From assembly GCA_021810735.1 (NCBI GenBank), contig JAJZIF010000183.1:1-7407 (forward strand): 7,407 nt of DNA, read 5' to 3'. The DNA is from Acidobacteriota bacterium. Its GTDB lineage: Bacteria > Acidobacteriota > Terriglobia > Terriglobales > Acidobacteriaceae. Positions within the stretch are counted from its first letter, which is position 1. The number at the start of each line of letters is the position of its first letter. A program made the translations under genes and the position numbers. Of this stretch, positions 1 to 5,354 are shown piece by piece. The notes under the pieces were generated by a model, which ran no database searches, had not been told where the DNA came from, and saw only the letters and a program-made list of their open reading frames with translations.

Positions 1-680
1 ACATCCAGCACGCGGGGTCCATGCACGCCCTGAATGCGTGTCATTTCAATATCGGCGGTTGCGGACGGGCCTGAGATCAGGGTGATCGGCTGCGTCCGAT
101 GCGGTTCGAGCGCGCGCATTCCTTCGGGCACAGTTTCCACGATGGTCGCGGCTTCGACAACGCAGAGATGATAGTCGGGAAGCAGCGTGAGAGCGCGACG
201 GCCGCGTATCGATTCGTGGCAAAGGGCCAGCGTCCCAGTCACGGCGATGGCGACCGTGCAGCCCGTCAACACACCATCGCATGCTTCCATTTCCGCATAG
301 GAGAGTTCGTTGTCCGCTACAAATCTGACGCCGTCCTGTGGCAGCCAGTTCGGATCGACGCCGGAGGACAACAGCATTGTCTGCTTATTTCTTTTTCGCA
401 GAATTTCCGCAATGGTGTCGGCAACCTGGGCCGGCTGCGAGGAAGAAACGCCCGCGCCATATTCGCGCAGCCTTTCGGTAAAGAGTTCAATCCGGTCCGA
501 TTCTGTCAATAAACCGGCGTCGCGATAGTTGCGCGGAATTCTTTGCCATGCTTCTTCCGCGCTGAGGGTTCGGGCGTCAGAGATACTAGCGCGATTGGCC
601 GAGCGGATGCGCGCCAGAATTTCGGACCGCGCGCTGAGAGGGTCGGTTGCGGAGACATCCGGAACGCGGGCTTCAGCCAT
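1..680 (-). CDS. lutC: LutC/YkgG-type LUD-domain protein, lactate utilization (3' end cut by window)
   Basis: This is the third subunit of the LutABC L-lactate-to-pyruvate oxidation system, a cytoplasmic LUD-domain (formerly DUF162) protein. Reading back from the ATG at 680, the frame stays open to the window edge: 226 complete codons. Family signatures seen are an N-terminal helix with ILARIR (about 21-26), VAIAVTGTLAL (143-153), GRRALTLLPDYH (160-171), and the near-C-terminal SGPSATADIE (203-212) followed by GVHGPR (218-223). LutC proteins usually end a few residues after GVHGPR, so only about 5-15 residues should be missing. The start is supported by a strong GGAGGT ribosome site 5 bases upstream. 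The first 8 bases overlap the end of lutB, which indicates translational coupling. The substrate is inferred from the Bacillus-type lutABC order; related LUD operons are not all biochemically tested. Confidence 0.93.
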   Translation of the reverse strand, partial: MAEARVPDVSATDPLSARSEILARIRSANRASISDARTLSAEEAWQRIPRNYRDAGLLTESDRIELFTERLREYGAGVSSSQPAQVADTIAEILRKRNKQTMLLSSGVDPNWLPQDGVRFVADNELSYAEMEACDGVLTGCTVAIAVTGTLALCHESIRGRRALTLLPDYHLCVVEAATIVETVPEGMRALEPHRTQPITLISGPSATADIEMTRIQGVHGPRVLD

Positions 681-2172
681 GCGGCACCTCCGGCGGTTCT
701 GACGATACTTGAGGAGGCAGCGTTGAATGCGATCCTGTCGATGCGCTGGGACGCGCCTGAAACCATTCGCGGAAACTCTGCTGCGGCAGCGGGCGAAGGT
801 CCCGAGTACGCGTCCACCCGCCCAATATGCTCGGCAGACGCTCGATCCAGCCGCTACGCCGAATCCAGGGACGTTGCGCGATGCGGCCGAAACGTTGCGC
901 CAGACGGAAACGAGTTTCGCTTAGAAACATCCATTGCATGCCGCGCATCATCATCGCCTCTGGATGCAAGGCGCGGAGATAGCTTGGCCGCCCGGTGACA
1001 ACTCGTCCACGAAGGTGAATCAGAATTTCCGGGATATTGATCTTGACCGGACATACCTCATAACACGCTCCGCAGAGAGTGGAGGCGTAGGGAAGCGACT
1101 GGCCGCGCTCCATCAGGGCTAGTTGCGGTGTCAAGATCGCGCCGATCGGACCAGCGTACACGGAGCCATACGCGTGTCCGCCGGTCTGACGATAGACGGG
1201 GCATGCGTTCTGGCAGGCACCGCAGCGAATGCATTGCAGAGTTTCGCGTGCTTCGGGGTCGCGCAGAACTTCTGTCCTGCGATTGTCGAGCAGCACGACG
1301 TGAAACTCCTGCGGCCCATCCCCCGGATGCACGCCTGTCCACACGGAATTATACGGATTCATTCGTTCCCCGGTCGCGGATCGGGGCAACAATTGCAGCA
1401 TGACTTCGAGATCGCGGAAACGTGGAATGATCTTGTCGATGCCGGCGACGGAGATCAGTTTCCGCGGCAGCGTGAGACACATGCGTCCGTTGCCTTCCGA
1501 CTCCACGATGCACACGCCGCCGGTCTCCGCGATGAGGAAGTTCGCGCCACTGATGGCCACCGGCGTCGAGAGGAACTGCTGCCGCAGATAGACACGCGCG
1601 GCCTCCGCCAAATCCTCTGGCCGGTCGCCCAGGTCGGGAAGATTCATGGCGCGCACAAAGAGTTCGCGCACCTGATGACGATTCTTGTGCAGCGCCGGGG
1701 CGACAATGTGCGACGGCTTGTCATGCCCGAGTTGCACAATCAGCTCGGCAAGGTCGGTCTCGATCGGCTGGATCCCGGCCGCTTCCAATGCATGGTTCAG
1801 GCCGGTCTCCTCGGTCGTCATGCTCTTGATCTTGATGACTCGGCCGGTTGGATTTTGCGCCAGTTGGAGGACGATGCGATTGGCCTCGGCGGTATCGCGG
1901 GCCCAGTGTACATGGCCTCCCGCCGCTGTGCAGCGCTGCTCAAACTGCTCCAGGTAAACGTCGAGGTAGTCGAGTGTGTGAGCGCGAACCTGTCGGCCAG
2001 CCTCGCGCAGAGATTGCCAGTCCGGCATTTCCGCGACGACGCGAAATCTTTTTCCCTGGATCACGTCGGTCGCGTGGCGAACATTCCCGCGCAACTGCGC
2101 ATCGTGCAACAACGGCAAGGCGGCGCTGGGGAAGTCCAGAGGCTGGCGTTCGCGCTCTGAGGTCGGGGCCAT
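673..2172 (-). CDS. lutB: LutB/YkgF-type iron-sulfur protein of lactate oxidation
   Basis: This 499-residue protein is the central subunit of the LutABC complex and is expected to pass electrons from L-lactate oxidation through [4Fe-4S] clusters. It has an N-terminal LUD domain (about 60-300, including IKIKSMTTEE at 113-122, GANFLIAETG at 209-218 and IVESEGNGR at 222-230). A split ferredoxin module follows: C314-x2-C317-x2-C320-x3-C324-P, then GPIGA (341-345), then C367-x2-C370-x3-C374-P. The C-terminal region carries RDLRPLP and SFREW (about 458-470), as expected for this family. The length is close to the roughly 475 usual. I chose ATG 2172: it follows the lutA stop by 2 bases, has GGAAGGG 9 bases upstream, and gives a family-like N-terminus. 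The open frame extends back to 2415 but only by reading through lutA. The last 25 residues are Pro/Ser-rich and overlap the lutC start. Confidence 0.95.
   Translation of the reverse strand: MAPTSERERQPLDFPSAALPLLHDAQLRGNVRHATDVIQGKRFRVVAEMPDWQSLREAGRQVRAHTLDYLDVYLEQFEQRCTAAGGHVHWARDTAEANRIVLQLAQNPTGRVIKIKSMTTEETGLNHALEAAGIQPIETDLAELIVQLGHDKPSHIVAPALHKNRHQVRELFVRAMNLPDLGDRPEDLAEAARVYLRQQFLSTPVAISGANFLIAETGGVCIVESEGNGRMCLTLPRKLISVAGIDKIIPRFRDLEVMLQLLPRSATGERMNPYNSVWTGVHPGDGPQEFHVVLLDNRRTEVLRDPEARETLQCIRCGACQNACPVYRQTGGHAYGSVYAGPIGAILTPQLALMERGQSLPYASTLCGACYEVCPVKINIPEILIHLRGRVVTGRPSYLRALHPEAMMMRGMQWMFLSETRFRLAQRFGRIAQRPWIRRSGWIERLPSILGGWTRTRDLRPLPQQSFREWFQARPSASTGSHSTLPPQVSSEPPEVPHG
686..691 (-). 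promoter_or_regulatory. Ribosome binding site of lutC
   Basis: On the minus strand GGAGGT lies 5 bases before the lutC ATG (678-680). It is the strongest Shine-Dalgarno match I saw in the window and sits inside the lutB coding sequence. It fixes the lutC start even though the gene overlaps lutB by 8 bp. Confidence 0.8.
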
Positions 2173-2174
2173 TG

Positions 2175-2930
2175 CTAGGCGCCCTTCCGCGAAGTGGGGG
2201 AGATGCTGTCGCTTCCGAGAATCGTCGCAATGTGCTCGGTACGGATATTCACGCGTTGCCGATGCAGCGCCCCGCCGATGTGCATCAGGCAGGAGTTGTC
2301 GCAGGCGGTGCAGACCTCCGCTTGCGTTTTCTGGACATATTGCAATTTTTCTTCCAGCATCGCTCCGGAAACATCCGCGTTCTTGATGGAGAACGTGCCG
2401 CCAAAGCCGCAGCATAGGTCAGTTGCTTCCATCGGAATCAATTCGAGATCGCGCACGTTGCGCAACAGGCGGATGGGAACGTCGCCGAGATGCAGATTGC
2501 GCAGCGAATGGCAACTGGCGTGATAGGTGACGCGGTGCGGGTAGACTGCGCCCACATCTTCTACGCCAAGGCGATGCACCAGCAACTCCGTGAATTCATA
2601 CACGCGCGGCAGTAACGCCGCCATTTCGGATTGAAGTGCCTTGTCGCCGGAAGCCAGCGCGATTTTTTCGTAGTGTTCCCGCATCATGCCCACGCAGGAA
2701 GAAGATGGCACGCAAACAGCTTCACTGTTGCGGAATATCTCCACGAACCGGCGCACCAGCGGCAGCGCCTCGGGCAGATAGCCTGTGTTGTAATGCATCT
2801 GGCCGCAACAGGTTTGCGCGTACGGGAAATCGATGGTGTGGCCGAGTCGCTCCAGCACGCGCACAACGGCAATACCTACCTCTGGAAATAGCGTGTCGTT
2901 GTAGCATGTGACAAACAAGGCGATGCGCAT
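2175..2930 (-). CDS. lutA: LutA/YkgE-type CCG-domain (Fe-S) oxidoreductase subunit
   Basis: This 251-residue cytoplasmic protein is the first gene of the lut operon. It has two cysteine-rich CCG domains of the kind found in LutA, GlcF and heterodisulfide reductase HdrB. The first domain shows C9, C41-C42-G (in CCGQMHYNTGY) and C79 (SSSC). The second shows C140 (YHASCHSLR), C173-C174-G (LCCGFGGTFSIKN) and CTAC at 207-210, with C214. In related proteins these cysteines bind iron-sulfur clusters. With LutB and LutC it is expected to oxidise L-lactate to pyruvate. Length is near the usual 240. The ATG at 2930 starts the typical MRIALFVTCYNDTLFPEVG opening; upstream there is only a weak ribosome site (CAGAG, about 6 bases away, with GGAAG further out). 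No LutR-type regulator or lactate permease lies within the window. Confidence 0.95.
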   Translation of the reverse strand: MRIALFVTCYNDTLFPEVGIAVVRVLERLGHTIDFPYAQTCCGQMHYNTGYLPEALPLVRRFVEIFRNSEAVCVPSSSCVGMMREHYEKIALASGDKALQSEMAALLPRVYEFTELLVHRLGVEDVGAVYPHRVTYHASCHSLRNLHLGDVPIRLLRNVRDLELIPMEATDLCCGFGGTFSIKNADVSGAMLEEKLQYVQKTQAEVCTACDNSCLMHIGGALHRQRVNIRTEHIATILGSDSISPTSRKGA

Positions 2931-2952
2931 GGAAAACTCTGCTTCCGGGCGA

Positions 2953-2968
2953 ATTGGACTGGTGCAAT
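2953..2968. promoter_or_regulatory. Possible operator: imperfect 16-bp palindrome upstream of lutA
   Basis: ATTGGACT followed directly by GGTGCAAT pairs at 6 of 8 positions across the dyad. It lies 22 bases upstream of the lutA ATG, where a repressor site for a lactate operon would be expected. Lactate operons in other bacteria are often controlled by GntR/FadR-type repressors (LldR, LutR), whose sites are short dyads. No regulator gene is in view, and a match of this size can occur by chance. Confidence 0.25.
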
Positions 2969-2980
2969 CGTTTCCATGGT

Positions 2981-2996
2981 AGCGCAGTCGAGCGCA
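2981..2996. repeat. Direct hexamer repeat AGCGCA with 10-bp period
   Basis: AGCGCA occurs at 2981-2986 and again at 2991-2996, separated by GTCG, so the copies are exactly one helical turn apart. It lies in the divergent gap between lutA and hemE. Phased direct repeats can be activator sites, but these are only six bases long and GC-rich, so function is speculative. Confidence 0.3.
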
Positions 2997-3097
2997 CTTT
3001 TCTTTTCAATACGCGAACTGTTTTTGCTTCCTCTGTTCATGGTGCGACAATTCTATCTGGAACGGGAATGCAGCCGCGCAGTCGGGCAGAGGATAAT

Positions 3098-3103
3098 AGG
3101 AGA
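3098..3103 (+). promoter_or_regulatory. Ribosome binding site candidate for hemE at ATG 3106
   Basis: AGGAGA lies immediately before the first hemE ATG. The core GGAG is only 3 bases from the start codon, shorter than the usual 5-9. A second AGGAA at 3144-3148 is 5 bases from an in-frame ATG at 3154, so the actual hemE start is open between the two. Confidence 0.5.
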
Positions 3104-3105
3104 AG

Positions 3106-4236
3106 ATGGCCATACAGAACACGCAAACGGAAACGTTGTCCACAGGAACGACCATGACCGGCGGCGCTCGCTTTCTTCGAGCGTGCTTGCGACAGCCGGT
3201 TGATTGCACGCCGGTATGGTTTTTGCGGCAGGCGGGTCGCTACATGCCGGAGTACCAGGCGGTTCGGCGCGTACATTCGCTGATGGAAATTTGCAAGTCG
3301 CCCGCACTCGCGGCGGAAGTGACGATCACCGCCGCCGAAAAGCTGGACGTCGATGCGGCGATTATTTTCGCCGATCTTTTATTGCCACTCGAACCGATGG
3401 GCCTGGATTTTGTATTTCAGGCGGGAGAAGGCCCCCAGGTCTATCGTCCGATTCGCAGCGCAGCCGACATCAACGCCTTGCGGACAGATCGCACAGCCGA
3501 CCTTGGGTATGTGGCAGAAGCCATCGCCCGCGTCACGGCGCACTTTGGCGATCGCATGGGCATGATCGGCTTCTGCGGTGCGCCGTTCACGCTGGCCAGT
3601 TACATGATTGAGGGTGGCGGCTCCCGCAATTACATTGCAACCAAGTACCTGATGTATAACGATCCGGCGGCATGGGAAGCGCTGATGCAGAAGTTGGCGA
3701 CGGTGCTGGCGGACTATGCGGCGCAGCAGGTCGAGGCGGGCGCGGATGTCATCCAGATTTTCGACAGCTGGGCTGGCGCGCTTTCGGTTACGGATTACAG
3801 GGAGTTTGTGCTGCCGATTACGCAGTCGCTGGTGCGCCGGGTGCAGGACCAGGGAGTGCCTGTCATTTACTTCGGTGTCGATACCGCGAGTCTGCTGCCC
3901 AGTATGCGCGAGACCGGCGCCGATGTCATCGGACTCGACTGGCGGATTCCGCTCGATGCGGGCAGGCTGGCTGTCGGTGAGCATTGCGCGGTGCAGGGCA
4001 ACCTCGATCCCATTGCGCTGTTCGCCCCGGAGAGTTTGTTGCGTGCTCGTGTGGAAGAGGTGTTACGGCAAGCGGGCGGAAGGCCGGGGCACATTTTTAA
4101 CGTGGGCCACGGGATTGTGCCTGGCACTCCAGTAGAAAAAGTGCAGCGTGTGGTTGGCTGGGTGCGAGAAATTTGTGCGCAGTTGAAAGCAGAGTCAACG
4201 GACCTGGGACGCGAGCCCGCGTTGAGGCAGATTTGA
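3106..4236 (+). CDS. hemE: Uroporphyrinogen III decarboxylase
   Basis: HemE is a cytoplasmic TIM-barrel enzyme that removes four carboxylates from uroporphyrinogen III to give coproporphyrinogen III. Family motifs are all present: PVWFLRQAGRYMPEY (36-50), FADLLLPLEPMGLDF (88-102), GFCGAPFTLASYMIEGG (155-171), FDSWAG (219-224), QGNLDP (297-302) and FNVGHGIVPGTP (331-342). The residues matching the known active site are R41, R45, D90, Y166, S221 and H335, so it should be active. The length of 376 is slightly above the usual 340-355. The excess is a polar N-terminal extension before RFLRAC and a short C-terminal tail that carries the hemH ribosome site. An alternative ATG at 3154 (residue 17) gives 360 residues, has a better-spaced AGGAA site and matches E. 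coli HemE more closely in N-terminal length. It is the first gene of a hemE-hemH-hemY operon. Confidence 0.97.
   Translation: MAIQNTQTETLSTGTTMTGGARFLRACLRQPVDCTPVWFLRQAGRYMPEYQAVRRVHSLMEICKSPALAAEVTITAAEKLDVDAAIIFADLLLPLEPMGLDFVFQAGEGPQVYRPIRSAADINALRTDRTADLGYVAEAIARVTAHFGDRMGMIGFCGAPFTLASYMIEGGGSRNYIATKYLMYNDPAAWEALMQKLATVLADYAAQQVEAGADVIQIFDSWAGALSVTDYREFVLPITQSLVRRVQDQGVPVIYFGVDTASLLPSMRETGADVIGLDWRIPLDAGRLAVGEHCAVQGNLDPIALFAPESLLRARVEEVLRQAGGRPGHIFNVGHGIVPGTPVEKVQRVVGWVREICAQLKAESTDLGREPALRQI
4224..4227 (+). promoter_or_regulatory. Ribosome binding site that sets the TTG start of hemH
   Basis: GAGG lies 5 bases before TTG 4233, inside the last codons of hemE. The TTG overlaps the hemE stop as TTGA. 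This arrangement favours 4233 over the upstream in-frame TTG at 4173, which lies well inside hemE. Confidence 0.6.
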
Positions 4237-5354
4237 CGCCCGCAAGCGAGACTGACCGCAAATTTGCCGTGCTGCTCCTGGCGCACGGTTCGCCGGAGAC
4301 GGTGGAAGAAATTCCTGAATATCTGAAAAATGTGGTGAGCGGTCGGCCCATGCCAGTCCATGTTGTGGAAGAGATCCAAAGCCGCTATGCGCAGATTGGC
4401 AAAAGTCCGTTGACCGAGTGGACGTTCAGGCAAGCAGCCTCGCTCCAGCAAAAAATCGGTCTGCCCGTGTATGTGGGGATGCGCAACTGGAAACCGTATA
4501 TCGCGGACACTGTACGCATCATGCGGGCCGATGGGGTGACGGATGCGGTCGCGATCTGCCTGGCGCCGCAAAATTCGCGTACCAGCGTGGGCCTTTACCG
4601 GCGGGCTGTCTACGCAGAAGCGGGGACTGCACTGCAGGTCTACTTCATCGATGGATGGGCTGACCATCCTCGTCTGGCAGACGCCTTTGCCGAACGTCTG
4701 CGGCCGATCTGGCTGGAAGCGTGCCGGGTTGTCGGAGCGAAAATTCCAGTGTTGTTCACTGCCCACAGCGTGCCGTGCCGAACGATTCAGAATGGAACGG
4801 TCCCAACGCAATCGAGCGAAGCGCCGCAGACACACGACAGGCACAGCGGAATTTCCAGGTCATTGTCCGGCGCCGTTCGGCCCACAGTTCCGGAGCGCTC
4901 CTATGCGCTCCCGCCCGGCGTGTCCACCGGACCCGATCCGTATGCCATCGAGACGAAACACACGGCGAGCATGGTCGCGGAACGACTTGCCTCGGATGGG
5001 TTGACGCCAGAGGATTGGTACTTCGCGTTCCAAAGTCAGGGAATGTCCGGCGGCCCATGGATTGGGCCAACGGTCGAGCAGACGCTCGAATGCCTCTATC
5101 GGGAGGGCCATCGCGGCGTGGTGTTGCAGCCGATCGGTTTTCTGTGCGATCACGTGGAAATTTTGTATGACATTGATATTGCGTTTCATGGGTTGGCGCG
5201 CCGGCTGGGGTTGCAGTTGTTTCGACCCGAATCTCTGAATGGCTCTCCTTTGCTGACCGCCGCGCTTGCGGACCTGGTTTCGCGCGGAATGCTGCGGCTT
5301 GGCGCAGCGCGGTTGGAAGCTGGGTCTATCGTCGGAATGTCTGCCCAAAAATGA
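4233..5354 (+). CDS. hemH: Ferrochelatase (probably coproporphyrin type, CpfC-like), with internal insertion
   Basis: This protein is predicted to insert Fe2+ into a porphyrin: coproporphyrin III if the pathway is the CpfC type, protoporphyrin IX otherwise. From the TTG at 4233 it is 373 residues. It shows AVLLLAHGSPE (12-22), YAQIGKSPLT (52-61), GMRNWKP (82-88), LAPQNS (110-115), FTAHSVP (175-181, catalytic His178), SQGMSGGPWIGPT (268-280) and QPIGFLCDHVEILYD (299-313, catalytic Glu309). H178 and E309 correspond to B. subtilis His183 and Glu264. Between SVPCRTI and DPYAIETKHTA the family has only a few residues; here about 45 Pro/Ser/Thr-rich residues (roughly 186-232) intervene. No transmembrane segment or C-terminal Fe-S cysteine cluster is visible. 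The TTG overlaps the hemE stop (TTGA), with GAGG 5 bases upstream, and the stop overlaps the hemY ATG. The frame is intact, so I treat it as functional. Confidence 0.93.
   Translation: MTPASETDRKFAVLLLAHGSPETVEEIPEYLKNVVSGRPMPVHVVEEIQSRYAQIGKSPLTEWTFRQAASLQQKIGLPVYVGMRNWKPYIADTVRIMRADGVTDAVAICLAPQNSRTSVGLYRRAVYAEAGTALQVYFIDGWADHPRLADAFAERLRPIWLEACRVVGAKIPVLFTAHSVPCRTIQNGTVPTQSSEAPQTHDRHSGISRSLSGAVRPTVPERSYALPPGVSTGPDPYAIETKHTASMVAERLASDGLTPEDWYFAFQSQGMSGGPWIGPTVEQTLECLYREGHRGVVLQPIGFLCDHVEILYDIDIAFHGLARRLGLQLFRPESLNGSPLLTAALADLVSRGMLRLGAARLEAGSIVGMSAQK
4892..4911. repeat. Perfect 7-bp inverted repeat inside the hemH insertion
   Basis: GGAGCGC at 4892-4898 and its exact complement GCGCTCC at 4905-4911 flank a 6-base loop. 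The left arm plus TCC is itself a 10-bp palindrome (4892-4901). The repeat falls in the part of hemH that codes for the extra residues. It has no T-tract, so it is not an intrinsic terminator; it may be a fold in the mRNA or a chance GC-rich match. Confidence 0.5.

Larger units (their letters stand above)
2931..3105. other. Divergent lutA-hemE intergenic region
   Basis: This 175-bp gap separates the divergent lutA (minus) and hemE (plus) starts and should contain both promoters. I scanned both strands and found no convincing paired -35/-10 boxes. Isolated fragments exist, such as TTGAAA on the minus strand at 3004-3009 and GATAAT on the plus strand at 3092-3097, but none has a partner at proper spacing. 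Short open frames here have no recognisable protein character. Two small repeats are listed separately. The central 3000-3060 part is more AT-rich than its surroundings, which suits a promoter region. Confidence 0.6.

Noticed and set aside
1123..2160. A 345-codon open frame on the plus strand, antisense to lutB
   Set aside because: It lies wholly opposite a well-supported lutB, and its translation has no recognisable motif. Long antisense frames are common opposite GC-rich genes.
2173..2415. An 81-codon upstream extension of lutB
   Set aside because: It overlaps the conserved C-terminal half of lutA in another frame. ATG 2172 has a ribosome site and gives a normal LutB N-terminus.
3024..3056. 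Promoter TTGCTT ... TTCTAT upstream of hemE
   Set aside because: The boxes are 21 bases apart and the -10 matches only 3 of 6, too weak to call.
4173..4232. Upstream TTG start for hemH, 60 bases inside hemE
   Set aside because: It adds 20 residues with no family match, whereas TTG 4233 has GAGG at 5 bases and overlaps the hemE stop.
3867..4844. A 325-codon minus-strand frame across the hemE-hemH junction
   Set aside because: It is antisense to two clear enzymes and shows no domain or family resemblance, so it is a shadow of codon bias.
4543..5004. Possible frameshift explanation for the odd hemH segment
   Set aside because: Conserved motifs on both sides of the segment are in the same frame, and the other frames supply no missing ferrochelatase sequence.
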